Part shown: positions 25,305 to 34,133 of the stretch, one piece after another | Layout: the number at the start of each line of letters is the position of its first letter | Position numbering within the stretch: position 1 is the first letter of the stretch | Assembly (NCBI RefSeq): GCF_900239185.1 | Contig: NZ_OENA01000023.1 | Location: forward strand, 146,614-210,613 | DNA: 64,000 nt | DNA from: Tenacibaculum finnmarkense | GTDB taxonomy: Bacteria; Bacteroidota; Bacteroidia; Flavobacteriales; Flavobacteriaceae | Direction: 5' to 3' | The notes under the pieces: model-generated | Seen by the model: only the letters and a program-made list of their open reading frames with translations | Told to the model about the DNA's origin: nothing | The model's database searches: none | Made by a program: the position numbers and the translations under genes

Positions 25305-27101
25305 ATGGCAGATTTATTAAGAGGAGGTCAATTCCTTGTTAGAGAAACAAAGTGTGAAGACGTTTTTACTCCTGAGGATTTTACCGAAGAGCAAAAAATG
25401 ATGAAAGAAGCGGTTGGTGAATTTAACGACCGTGAAATTATCCCTCATAAAGCACGTTTTGAAAAGAAAGATTACGCATTAACCGAAGAAACCATGCGTA
25501 AAGCTGGTGAATTAGGGTTTTTAGGTGTTTCTGTTCCTGAGGCTTACGGCGGATTAGGAATGGGCTTTGTTTCTACCATGTTAACCTGTGATTATATTTC
25601 AAGCGGAACAGGTTCTTTTAGTACTGCTTTCGGAGCGCATACAGGTATTGGAACGATGCCAATTACTTTATACGGAACCGAAGCTCAAAAACAAAAATAT
25701 GTTCCAAAATTAGCAACAGGAGAATGGTTTGGTGCTTACTGTTTAACAGAACCAGGTGCTGGATCGGATGCTAATTCAGGAAAAACAACTGCTACCCTAT
25801 CGCAAGATGGAACGCATTATAAATTAAACGGACAAAAAATGTGGATTTCAAACGCAGGTTTTTGTAACGTTATGATTGTATTTGCTCGTATTGAAGATGA
25901 TAAAAACATTACTGGTTTTATCGTTGAATATGACAAAGACAATAACAATGGTATTGTTTTAGGTGAAGAAGAGCATAAATTAGGAATCCGTGCTTCTTCT
26001 ACCCGTCAGGTATTTTATAATGATACTATTGTGCCTATTGAAAATATGTTATCGGCAAGAGGAAATGGTTTTAAAATTGCCATGAATGCCTTAAATGTTG
26101 GGCGTATTAAATTAGCTGCTGCTTGTTTAGATTCTCAAAGAAGAATTACCACTACGGCAATTAATTACGCAAATGAGCGTAAGCAATTTAAAACGGCTAT
26201 TTCTGAATTTGGTGCTATCAAAATGAAATTAGCCGATATGGCAACCAATGCCTATGTAGGAGAATCGGCATCGTACAGAGCTGCTAAAAATATTGAAGAC
26301 CGTATTGCTTTACGTGAAGCGGAAGGAAATACACATCAAGAAGCGGAATTAAAAGGTGTCGAAGAATATGCCATTGAATGTTCTATTTTAAAGGTAGCTG
26401 TTTCTGAAGATGTACAAGCCTGTGCTGATGAAGGAATTCAAGTTTTTGGTGGAATGGGATTCTCGGAAGAAACTCCTATGGAATCGGCTTGGAGAGATGC
26501 TCGTATTGCTCGTATTTACGAAGGAACGAACGAAATTAACAGATTACTTTCTGTTGGAATGTTGGTTAAAAAAGCGATGAAAGGTCATGTAGATTTATTA
26601 AATCCTGCAATGGCTGTTGGCGAAGAATTATTAGGTATTCCTTCTTTTGATACGCCTGATTATTCTGAATTATTTGCTGAAGAAAAAGAAATGGTTGCTA
26701 AATTAAAGAAAGTTTTCTTAATGGTTGCCGGATCTGCAATTCAGAAATTTGGTACAGAATTAGAGCAGCACCAACAATTATTAACCGCGGCTTCTAATAT
26801 TTTAATTGAAACTTATATGGCAGAATCTGCTATTTTGAGAACCGAAAAGAACGCTAAACGTTTTGGTAAAGATTCTCAAAAAGAACAGATTGCAATGACG
26901 CAATTATATTTATATAATGCGGTAGATATCATCATTAAAAACGCTAAAGAAGGTATTGTTTCTTTTGCAGAGGGTGATGAGCAACGCATGATGTTAATGG
27001 GCTTAAAACGTTTTACAAAATACGCAAATCAGCCAAACGTAATTGGATTACGTAACATGATTGCTGAAAAATTAAAAGCAGAAAATAAATACTGTTTCTA
27101 A
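25305..27101 (+). CDS. fadE: Acyl-CoA dehydrogenase
   Basis: A 598-residue FAD enzyme that makes the first double bond in beta-oxidation. Domains run in usual order: N-terminal helical part (about 20-145), central beta part (YCLTEPGAGSDANSG near 148, KMWISNAGFC near 180), C-terminal helical part with RIYEGTNEINRLL near 408, whose Glu is the catalytic base. The extra about 190-residue C-terminal extension is seen in FadE-type long-chain enzymes (DUF1974/AcadvL-like). It is the last gene of the operon and is followed by two hairpins, the second a strong terminator. Confidence 0.93.
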   Translation: MADLLRGGQFLVRETKCEDVFTPEDFTEEQKMMKEAVGEFNDREIIPHKARFEKKDYALTEETMRKAGELGFLGVSVPEAYGGLGMGFVSTMLTCDYISSGTGSFSTAFGAHTGIGTMPITLYGTEAQKQKYVPKLATGEWFGAYCLTEPGAGSDANSGKTTATLSQDGTHYKLNGQKMWISNAGFCNVMIVFARIEDDKNITGFIVEYDKDNNNGIVLGEEEHKLGIRASSTRQVFYNDTIVPIENMLSARGNGFKIAMNALNVGRIKLAAACLDSQRRITTTAINYANERKQFKTAISEFGAIKMKLADMATNAYVGESASYRAAKNIEDRIALREAEGNTHQEAELKGVEEYAIECSILKVAVSEDVQACADEGIQVFGGMGFSEETPMESAWRDARIARIYEGTNEINRLLSVGMLVKKAMKGHVDLLNPAMAVGEELLGIPSFDTPDYSELFAEEKEMVAKLKKVFLMVAGSAIQKFGTELEQHQQLLTAASNILIETYMAESAILRTEKNAKRFGKDSQKEQIAMTQLYLYNAVDIIIKNAKEGIVSFAEGDEQRMMLMGLKRFTKYANQPNVIGLRNMIAEKLKAENKYCF

Positions 27102-27105
27102 ATAA

Positions 27106-27142
27106 ATAAGATATCAAGGCAGTAACTGTTTTGATATCTTAT
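27106..27142. terminator. Hairpin after fadE
   Basis: ATAAGATATCAA (27106-27117) and TTGATATCTTAT (27131-27142) form a perfect 12-bp stem with a 13-nt loop. No clean T tract follows, so it may only slow transcription or protect the 3' end. Confidence 0.6.
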
Positions 27143-27197
27143 ATAAAAAATCTTCTAAAACTCTTCATAATAAGTTTTAGAATTTAGTTGTTTGTTT

Positions 27198-27233
27198 AAA
27201 AGGTCGTCAATTTATTTTGACGACCTTTTTTTT
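27198..27233 (+). terminator. Strong rho-independent terminator of the fad operon
   Basis: AAAAGGTCGTCAA and TTGACGACCTTTT pair over 13 bp with a 6-nt loop; eight T follow. Confidence 0.92.
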
Positions 27234-27305
27234 ATTGAAGGAATTTAAAGTTTTAATGAGGGTGTTTTAAATTTCATCTAAAAAATATATCATAAAAATA
27301 AGAAC

Positions 27306-27398
27306 TCGAATCCGTCAAACTGAATTTATTTCAGGTTCGCATCCTGATTTATCGTAGTTCTCTGTTGATGCGATGCTGAAATAAATTCAGCATAACGT
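27306..27398. repeat. Copy of the CTGAAATAAATTCAG dispersed palindromic repeat
   Basis: Arms GTCAAACTGAATTTATTTCAG (27314-27334) and CTGAAATAAATTCAGCATAAC (27376-27396) with a 41-bp centre. It lies between the fad terminator and the 419-residue orphan. The rest of 27102-27516 holds no gene. Confidence 0.88.
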
Positions 27399-27516
27399 TT
27401 ATCTCTTTTTAAAAAGACTTTATTTAAAATTTAAAACAGGTTCTAATTATTTTTTTGTAGTTTTAAAGAATTGGAAAAGATTCTGTACCTAATTAATTTA
27501 CTATAAAGAAAAAATA

Positions 27517-28776
27517 ATGATAGTTAAACCCACTACAAAAATATTTCAAGATTTTGATATTCAAAGTTTCATAACAACTTCAAAACTTATAGAGATATTA
27601 GAAAAAAGAAATGAATTCAAAGAAAAACTACTTTCGGTTTTTAATATTGAAGAAAACGTTATAAAAATAATTCAAATTGGTAATTCAAAGCAATTAATCA
27701 ATGCTATATTAGAAATAGATACTAAATGTCATAAAATAGATATAAATTCAAAAATAAAAGATATACACTTAAAAAAATTACTAAAAGAAGAAAAGGCAGA
27801 ATTTGAAATTGTCAATATAACCGACAAGTATATCTTTAACCATAATAAATCTGATATATTTATCGGAGAAACAGCTTATTCAGCAAAGAGTGATTTATTA
27901 GAGTACTACAATTTCAGTAGATTTGCTAATTACTGTAGAGATAACAATTTTAATGATTTAATTGATACCATTAAAAAATACCTCATCGATAAAAATATTG
28001 AAAATGAAGAAACAAAAAAATTAAGATTAATTCATAAATTCGAAGATAATAAGTATTATATACGTGCATTAACTTCGATAAGTGGCTATAAAGATTTTGG
28101 TCTTAATTTTTCGGTATTTGTTGCCTTAGTCACTTTAAATAATTACAGGAAAAAATCTAATAATGGAATTTATATTGATAAATTTAAAATTGATGATTCC
28201 TATATTTATGTTTCATTTGCGTTAAATAATGAAATACCTATTGATGATAAAATTTCTCTTTCGTTTAATTTAATTTTAGAAAATGATGAAATTAAACAAA
28301 AATCAGTTTCTTTTAATGGGGTTTTTAAATTAAAATGGGAAGAAAATGATGAAAAGAGTGAGCTCTTTTTAAAACCACCAGGAATTAAAAAAGACAATAA
28401 ACCCAATCCCGTAGATTTATTAACATATCAACATAGAGGTGAAGTACAAGGTGTTTTTGATAAAATTCAAGAATTACCTAATTTAATTGATTTCTTTATT
28501 AGACAAGTAAGTGAAGATGCCAAAAAAATTTCGAATATTTCACATCATGATCATGTAAAGAAATTTATAATAGATAAAATTAAAGATTCTAGAAAACCTC
28601 AAATTAACGTTTACAAACCTAAAATTTTAAAAAAATTAACAAGTATTTCTGTCGATAATACTTTTCAATTATTTGAACTATTAAGAGAGGTCGAAGATTT
28701 GTTTGAACATGACGATATTATTTCTATAAATTTTTGGAGAACGAATTTGTACGAATTATTAATTAACAAAAAATAA
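27517..28776 (+). CDS. Hypothetical protein (419 aa), no recognised family
   Basis: A soluble protein of 419 residues, rich in Lys, Ile and Asn, with no signal peptide or membrane helix. The N-terminal third is a charged helical region (residues about 20-110). A mixed central part (about 165-280) includes YYIRALTSISGYKDFGLNFSVFV and FKIDDSYIYVSFALNNE. The C-terminal quarter is helical (DVQ-rich around 310 and a charged stretch near 380-400). It has its own stretch of AT-rich upstream DNA, no partner genes nearby, and a repeat copy 118 bp upstream. A DUF932-like reading was considered but not supported. A defence or phage-related role is possible only by isolation and composition. Confidence 0.6.
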   Translation: MIVKPTTKIFQDFDIQSFITTSKLIEILEKRNEFKEKLLSVFNIEENVIKIIQIGNSKQLINAILEIDTKCHKIDINSKIKDIHLKKLLKEEKAEFEIVNITDKYIFNHNKSDIFIGETAYSAKSDLLEYYNFSRFANYCRDNNFNDLIDTIKKYLIDKNIENEETKKLRLIHKFEDNKYYIRALTSISGYKDFGLNFSVFVALVTLNNYRKKSNNGIYIDKFKIDDSYIYVSFALNNEIPIDDKISLSFNLILENDEIKQKSVSFNGVFKLKWEENDEKSELFLKPPGIKKDNKPNPVDLLTYQHRGEVQGVFDKIQELPNLIDFFIRQVSEDAKKISNISHHDHVKKFIIDKIKDSRKPQINVYKPKILKKLTSISVDNTFQLFELLREVEDLFEHDDIISINFWRTNLYELLINKK

Positions 28777-28794
28777 CACTCTTTATCCTCCCAC

Positions 28795-28827
28795 AAAAAA
28801 AAGCCTCCGTCAAACGGAGGCTTTTTT
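28795..28827. terminator. Bidirectional terminator between the orphan gene and purM
   Basis: AAAAAAGCCTCCG-TCAAA-CGGAGGCTTTTTT, a 13-bp perfect stem with runs on both sides, between convergent genes. Confidence 0.92.
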
Positions 28828-28849
28828 CATTTATATAAAACACTTTTAG

Positions 28850-30028
28850 TTAATAATTAAAAGTACCAAACTCACTATTTATAGTTAATTTTTTAGTTTC
28901 AGAAGCTTCTACCCTACCTACAATTTGTGCATTTACATTGTACGATTTTGAAATCGCTATAATATCGTCAGCAACTTCTGGCGATACATAAATTTCCATT
29001 CTATGCCCACAGTTAAATACCTGATACATTTCTTTCCAATCTGTTTTTGATTGCTCTTGTATCAACTTAAATAAAGGCGGAACAGCAAACATAGTATCTT
29101 TTATAATATGCAACTCATCAACAAAATGTAAAATTTTAGTTTGCGCGCCACCAGAACAATGAATCATTCCGTGAACCGTATCAGCATTAAATTTCGATAA
29201 AATCTCTTTAATAATAGGTGCGTATGTTCTTGTTGGCGATAACACTAATTTACCCGCATCGATTGGCGAATTTTCAACAGCATCTGTTAATTTCATTTTC
29301 CCAGAATACACTAAATCCGCAGGAACAGCCGCATCAAAACTTTCAGGATATTTAGCTGCTAAATAGTTATCAAAAACATCATGCCTTGCCGATGTTAATC
29401 CATTAGAACCCATTCCACCGTTATACTGTGTTTCATAAGTTGCCTGCCCGAAAGACTCTAAACCAACAATTACATCGCCAGCTTTAATGTTTGCATTATC
29501 AATAACATCGGTACGTTTCATACGAGCTGTTACGGTAGAGTCTACAATAATTGTGCGTACTAAATCACCAACATCGGCAGTTTCGCCACCTGTTGAATGA
29601 ATAGTTACACCAAAACCTTTTAAATCGTCGATTAACTCTTCAGTTCCGTTGATAATTGCTGATAAAACTTCTCCAGGGATTTTACTTTTATTACGTCCTA
29701 TTGTGCTAGAAAGTAGTATATTATCGGTTGCTCCAACGCATAGTAAATCATCAATATTCATGATTAACGCATCTTGTGCAATTCCTTTCCAAACAGAAAT
29801 ATCGCCTGTTTCTTTCCAATACATATAAGCTAATGATGATTTTGTTCCTGCACCATCGGCGTGCATTATTAAACAATAATCTTCATCATTGGTTAAATAA
29901 TCAGGTACAATTTTACAAAAAGCCTTTGGAAACAACCCTTTGTCAATATTTTTTATAGCATTATGAACATCTTCTTTAGATGCCGATACGCCTCGTTGTG
30001 CGTAGCGTTTAGATACTTCGTTACTCAT
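28850..30028 (-). CDS. purM: Phosphoribosylformylglycinamidine cyclo-ligase (AIR synthase)
   Basis: A 392-residue enzyme of purine synthesis that makes 5-aminoimidazole ribotide with ATP. The N-terminus has RYAQRGVSASKEDVHNAI; the catalytic and ATP-binding elements include IMHADGAGTKSSLAYMYW near residue 55, VWKGIAQDALIMNIDDLLCVGA near 78, and TGGETADVGDLVRTI near 148. The C-terminal half carries HGMIHCSGGAQTKILHF and NCGHRMEIYV. It is longer than E. coli PurM (345) as usual in Bacteroidota. It is a single minus-strand gene with the terminator at 28795. Confidence 0.93.
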   Translation of the reverse strand: MSNEVSKRYAQRGVSASKEDVHNAIKNIDKGLFPKAFCKIVPDYLTNDEDYCLIMHADGAGTKSSLAYMYWKETGDISVWKGIAQDALIMNIDDLLCVGATDNILLSSTIGRNKSKIPGEVLSAIINGTEELIDDLKGFGVTIHSTGGETADVGDLVRTIIVDSTVTARMKRTDVIDNANIKAGDVIVGLESFGQATYETQYNGGMGSNGLTSARHDVFDNYLAAKYPESFDAAVPADLVYSGKMKLTDAVENSPIDAGKLVLSPTRTYAPIIKEILSKFNADTVHGMIHCSGGAQTKILHFVDELHIIKDTMFAVPPLFKLIQEQSKTDWKEMYQVFNCGHRMEIYVSPEVADDIIAISKSYNVNAQIVGRVEASETKKLTINSEFGTFNY

Positions 30029-30110
30029 GTGTTATGTTGTTGTTAATTGCAAATTTAACAGAATTCAAAAGGGTTTCCTATTTAATTTTTAGTTAATTGT
30101 TTTTATTGTT

Positions 30111-32294
30111 TTATCTGATAAATAATAATTCTCTATATTTTGTTAAAGGCCATAAATTATCATCTACTAATAATTCTAACTTATCACAATGATAACGGAT
30201 TTCATCAAAAAACGGTTTTACTTTATTACAATAATTATCGGCATTTTTTTGCCCAAAAAATTTGTTCGTTTTTTTACGTTCTTCGGTCATTTTTTCAATT
30301 TTAGAATTGATTTCAGCAAGATGCCCCGATATTTTTTTAATTAAATCAAGCTGTTCTTTAGCGTATTGCTCAAAGCCGTTTCCAAAAATTTCTTTCAAGC
30401 CTTTTACATTTTCGATTAAGGTGTTTTGATATTGAATAGCCGTAGGAATTACATGATTCCTGGCAACATCTGCTAAAACTCTACTTTCAATTTGAATTCG
30501 TTTTGAATACTCTTCTAATTCAATTTCATGACGAGCAACCACCTCTATTTTATTCATCACATTCATCTCTTCAAAAAGTGAAATTGATTTTTCTGATATT
30601 TTAGCTTTTAAAGCCTCAGGCGTTGTTTTATGATTGCTTAATCCGCGTTTTTTAGCTTCTTTTTCCCATTCAATTCCGTAGCCATCACCTTCAAATCTAA
30701 TTTTTTTAGATGCCTTTATATATTCTCTTAATACATTAAAAATAGCTTCGTCTTTTTTCAAACTTTTTGCCTCTATTAAGGTATCTACCTCAATTTTAAA
30801 TTCTTTTAGCTGTTTTGCTATAATCGTATTTAAAACTGTCATCGGTCCTGCACAATTAGCCCACGAACCAACGGCACGTAATTCGAATTTATTTCCTGTA
30901 AAAGCAAAAGGAGATGTTCGGTTTCTATCGGTATTATCTAATAATATTTCTGGAATTTTACCGACAATATTTAATTTTAAATCTGTTTTTTCTTGAGGCG
31001 ATAATTTTCCTTTGGTAACGTTTTCTAATTCGTCTAATACTTCGGATAATTGCGAGCCAATAAACACCGAAATAATTGCTGGTGGCGCTTCATTTGCTCC
31101 TAACCTGTGATCATTACTAGCACTTGCCATCGATGCTCTGATTAATTCTTCATAATCATGAACTGCTTTAATAGTATTTACAAAAAAGGTTAAAAACTGT
31201 AAATTTTTCATCGGAGTTTTTCCTGGGCTCAATAAATTAACACCTGTATTTGTTTCTAACGACCAGTTATTATGTTTCCCTGAACCGTTAATTCCTTCAA
31301 AAGGTTTTTCATGAAACAATACTTTAAACTGATGACGTTGCGATACTTTTTCCATCACATCCATTAATAATGAATTGTGGTCAACCGCTAAATTAGCTTC
31401 TTCAAAAATAGGCGCTAACTCAAACTGATTCGGTGCTACTTCATTATGACGTGTTTTTACAGGAACACCTAATAACATACATTCTTGCTCTAAATCGCGC
31501 ATAAAACTCAGTACTCTATCAGGAATTGACCCAAAATAATGGTCATCTAATTGCTGTCCTTTTGCAGGAGAATGCCCTAAAAGTGTTCTTCCTGTCATCA
31601 TTAAATCAGGGCGTGCAGCAGCTAATGCAGTATCAATTAAAAAATACTCTTGCTCCCAACCTAAGGTTGCACTTACTTTTGAAACATTCTTATCAAAATA
31701 TTTACAAACTGCGGTTGCCGATGTATCAACAGCTTGTAAGGCCTTTAATAAAGGCGCTTTATTGTCTAAAGATTCGCCAGTATAAGCAACAAAAACTGTT
31801 GGAATACACAACGTTGTACCATACACAAATGCTGGCGATGTAGGATCCCAAGCCGTATAACCACGAGCTTCAAAGGTGTTTCTTATCCCGCCATGCGGAA
31901 AACTAGATGCATCAGGTTCTTGCTGTACCAATTGCCCACCATCAAAACGCTCCATAGCGCCACCGCCTTCAATAGTTTCAAAAAAAGCATCGTGTTTTTC
32001 CGCCGTTGCCCCCGTTAATGGCTGAAACCAATGCGTATAATGAGTCGCATTTTTAGACAGCGCCCAATCTTTCATACTTACCGCAATTTGATCGGCAATT
32101 TTTCTGTCAATTTTAGTTCCAAATTCAATGGCATTCATCACACTTTTATACGCATCTTTTGTCATATACTGACGCATTGCTTGTTCGTTAAAAACATTTT
32201 TCCCAAACAATTCTGAACGACGCCCTTTTTGTTCTATAAAAACAGGTTTTCTGTGTAAAGTTTCTTTTAAAGCGCTAAATCTTAAAGTTGACAT
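30111..32294 (-). CDS. glnN: Glutamine synthetase type III (GlnN)
   Basis: A 727-residue glutamine synthetase III, the large form common in Bacteroidota, which joins ammonia to glutamate with ATP. Visible catalytic-domain elements are GWEQEYFLID near residue 230, LMMTGRTLLGHSPAKGQQ near 250, TRHNEVAPNQFELAPIFEEAN near 300, and NGSGKHNNWSL near 350. The start at 32294 (MSTLRFSALKETLH) is used: upstream in-frame codons encode an AT-rich hydrophobic tail unlike the family. A second, unrelated synthetase (GSII) is divergent, with a shared 187-bp control region. Confidence 0.93.
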   Translation of the reverse strand: MSTLRFSALKETLHRKPVFIEQKGRRSELFGKNVFNEQAMRQYMTKDAYKSVMNAIEFGTKIDRKIADQIAVSMKDWALSKNATHYTHWFQPLTGATAEKHDAFFETIEGGGAMERFDGGQLVQQEPDASSFPHGGIRNTFEARGYTAWDPTSPAFVYGTTLCIPTVFVAYTGESLDNKAPLLKALQAVDTSATAVCKYFDKNVSKVSATLGWEQEYFLIDTALAAARPDLMMTGRTLLGHSPAKGQQLDDHYFGSIPDRVLSFMRDLEQECMLLGVPVKTRHNEVAPNQFELAPIFEEANLAVDHNSLLMDVMEKVSQRHQFKVLFHEKPFEGINGSGKHNNWSLETNTGVNLLSPGKTPMKNLQFLTFFVNTIKAVHDYEELIRASMASASNDHRLGANEAPPAIISVFIGSQLSEVLDELENVTKGKLSPQEKTDLKLNIVGKIPEILLDNTDRNRTSPFAFTGNKFELRAVGSWANCAGPMTVLNTIIAKQLKEFKIEVDTLIEAKSLKKDEAIFNVLREYIKASKKIRFEGDGYGIEWEKEAKKRGLSNHKTTPEALKAKISEKSISLFEEMNVMNKIEVVARHEIELEEYSKRIQIESRVLADVARNHVIPTAIQYQNTLIENVKGLKEIFGNGFEQYAKEQLDLIKKISGHLAEINSKIEKMTEERKKTNKFFGQKNADNYCNKVKPFFDEIRYHCDKLELLVDDNLWPLTKYRELLFIR

Positions 32295-32350
32295 AATATA
32301 AAGTGTGAATTTGAGGTCAAAAATACATAAATTTATCAAAATTAAAGAAC

Positions 32351-32406
32351 ACCCCCTAAAAAAACAGGGGTTGCACGGGTAAAAACTAATATTAAATATT
32401 TTACCC
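32351..32406. promoter_or_regulatory. Stacked inverted repeats between the two glutamine synthetase genes
   Basis: ACCCC (32351-32355) with GGGGT (32367-32371), and GGGTAAAA (32377-32384) with TTTTACCC (32399-32406). These sit between the GSIII start and the GSII -7 box and may bind a nitrogen-responsive regulator; none is encoded beside them. Confidence 0.45.
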
Positions 32407-32437
32407 CTATAAATTTTAGCATATAATATAAATTATT

Positions 32438-32445
32438 TATTTTTG
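32438..32445 (+). promoter_or_regulatory. -7 box of the GSII gene
   Basis: TATTTTTG, an exact TAnnTTTG match, about 36 bases before the ATG at 32482. A TTTTAG at 32414-32419 is a weak -33. Confidence 0.5.
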
Positions 32446-32481
32446 CTTTGAATTCAATTCTAAATAATAGATTCTAGTATC

Positions 32482-33504
32482 ATGGCAAAAATTAAGTTAG
32501 AGTATATCTGGTTAGATGGTTACAAACCGACTCAAAACCTACGAAGTAAAACAAAGGTTGAAGAGCATGAAAATTTTCAAGGAACTTTAGAAGAGCTAAA
32601 AAATTGGTCTTTTGACGGGTCTTCTACAAAACAAGCTTCAGGAGGCGCTTCTGACTGTGTTTTAAAACCTGTTGCAATTTATCCTGATCCTGCTCGTGTT
32701 AACGGATATTTAGTAATGAATGAAGTAATGAATGCTGACGGAACTCCGCATGAATCTAACGCTCGTGCTACTATTAATGATGACAATAACGATTTCTGGT
32801 TCGGTTTTGAACAAGAATATTTTATTATGGACAACGCAACACAACTTCCTTTAGGATTTCCTGTTGGCGGATATCCAGGACCTCAAGGAATGTATTACTG
32901 TTCTGTAGGTGGTAGAAATACTCACGGTAGAGATTTTGTTGAAAAACATGCCGATTTATGTATTGATGCTGGTTTAAATTTTGAAGGAATTAACCAAGAA
33001 GTTGCTTCAGGGCAATGGGAATTTCAATTATTTGCAAAAGGTGCAAAAATAGCTGGTGATGAAATTTGGATCGCTCGTTATTTATTAGACAGATTAACAG
33101 AACAATATGGTTATTATATTGAATATCATCCAAAACCTGTAAAAGGAGATTGGAATGGTTCAGGAATGCACGCAAATTTCTCTAACACTACCTTAAGAAC
33201 TTGTGGTTCAAAAGAAATTTACATGAAAGTATGTGAAGCTTTTAGACCTGTAACCAAAGAACATATTGACATTTACGGAGCTTACAACGACCAACGTTTA
33301 ACAGGTTTACACGAAACTGCTTCAATTACCGATTTTAGTTACGGAATTTCTGACAGAGGTGCTTCAATTCGTATTCCTATTTTAACAGTTGACAACGATT
33401 GGAAAGGATATTTAGAAGACAGAAGACCTGCTTCAAACGGAGATCCTTACAAAATTGCTTCTAGAATTATACAAACAGTAAAGCCTGTTTGCGATAACTT
33501 ATAA
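32482..33504 (+). CDS. Glutamine synthetase type II (eukaryotic-type)
   Basis: A 340-residue enzyme of the GSII class, typical of eukaryotes and some bacteria. Diagnostic stretches are YIWLDGYKPTQNLRSKTK at the start, NWSFDGSSTKQA, FGFEQEYFIMD near residue 112, GGRNTHGRDFVEKHADLC, EYHPKPVKGDWNGSGMHANF near 215, and GLHETASITDFSYGISDRGASIRIP near 275. It converts glutamate and ammonia to glutamine. The gene is followed by a (CAA)9 tract and a UUCG-loop terminator. Having type II beside a divergent type III gene suggests division of labour by nitrogen level. Confidence 0.95.
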   Translation: MAKIKLEYIWLDGYKPTQNLRSKTKVEEHENFQGTLEELKNWSFDGSSTKQASGGASDCVLKPVAIYPDPARVNGYLVMNEVMNADGTPHESNARATINDDNNDFWFGFEQEYFIMDNATQLPLGFPVGGYPGPQGMYYCSVGGRNTHGRDFVEKHADLCIDAGLNFEGINQEVASGQWEFQLFAKGAKIAGDEIWIARYLLDRLTEQYGYYIEYHPKPVKGDWNGSGMHANFSNTTLRTCGSKEIYMKVCEAFRPVTKEHIDIYGAYNDQRLTGLHETASITDFSYGISDRGASIRIPILTVDNDWKGYLEDRRPASNGDPYKIASRIIQTVKPVCDNL

Positions 33505-33526
33505 TATATTTTCCATTACAACATAC

Positions 33527-33553
33527 CAACAACAACAACAACAACAACAACAA
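33527..33553. repeat. (CAA)9 microsatellite
   Basis: Nine uninterrupted CAA units in the 3' untranslated region just before the GSII terminator. An unstructured A-rich leader of this kind often lies in 3' ends; it may vary in length between strains. Confidence 0.95.
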
Positions 33554-33558
33554 AAGAG

Positions 33559-33586
33559 GCCTTTAAATTCGTTTAAAGGCTTTTTT
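33559..33586 (+). terminator. Terminator of the GSII gene with a TTCG loop
   Basis: GCCTTTAAA-TTCG-TTTAAAGGC, followed by six T. A UUCG tetraloop makes this an unusually stable hairpin. Confidence 0.95.
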
Positions 33587-33890
33587 GTGCGATATATTTT
33601 ATAAGAAAAAGGATTATTTGAAGCTATTTCCCGCTTTACGCACTCGCTTTTTTTATTTTTCAAAAGAAAAAAATAAAAAAGAGCTCAAACAATTGCTTCA
33701 ATCGGGGCTAGGGATTTTGCTAATTTTCATAATTTCAGAAATTAATTATAATTTTACTGCAAAAACTCATAAACAAGCAGTCAATTCGAGTGATTTTTTT
33801 CCTTCAAAAAAATGGTATCGAGAACTTTTTTATCTTCAAAATCAATATAAAACAATTCAAATTCTCGATACCATTTCAATTCCTTCTAGT
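33587..33890. repeat. Compound palindromic intergenic element
   Basis: Two palindromes in a gene-free stretch. First: TTTTTTTATTTTT (33648-33660) / AAAAATAAAAAA (33669-33680), flanked by CCCGCTTTACGCACTCGC and by GCTTCAATCGGGGCTAGGG. Second: AAATGGTATCGAGAA (33810-33824) / TTCTCGATACCATTT (33862-33876), a perfect 15-bp stem with a 37-nt loop, preceded by TCAATTCGAGTGATTTTTTT. From memory, sequences of this kind recur between genes in Flavobacteriia genomes. An open frame across it (33585-33896) is not a convincing gene. Confidence 0.65.
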
Positions 33891-34050
33891 CATTAAAATC
33901 AATCAAATTGATAAATACCATCAAAAAAAAGCTAAAAAATATAGCTAATTAAAATGCAAAAATGAATTTAGTTCTGTTTAACCGAATTCAATGTATTATT
34001 CTATGTTATAAAAGTATTTTTAAATAAAATTCAAACAGGCTATTAAACAT

Positions 34051-34083
34051 AAACCTCACAGGTTTTAAAAACTTGTGAGGTTT
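34051..34083. terminator. Hairpin of the CCTCACAGGTTTT family, after the antiporter gene
   Basis: AAACCTCACAGGTTTT (34051-34066) pairs with AAAACTTGTGAGGTTT (34068-34083) with one G-T pair. Nearly the same hairpin occurs at 51303-51335. Bases 34009-34040 (TTATAAAAGTATTTTTAAAT, then AAACAGGCT) look like the tail of the other repeat family. Downstream of the antiporter on the minus strand. Confidence 0.75.
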
Positions 34084-34133
34084 GTTACTTTTATATAGTA
34101 GTTTTTCTAATAAAAACCCATACAACCAACTTA

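Noticed and set aside
27517..28776. DUF932-type phage/plasmid protein
   Set aside because: Only a short hydrophobic stretch looked similar; no family pattern could be followed across the protein.
33585..33896. 103-residue open frame downstream of the GSII terminator
   Set aside because: It begins inside the terminator, spans two palindromes and has no family features; more likely chance translation of a repeat element.
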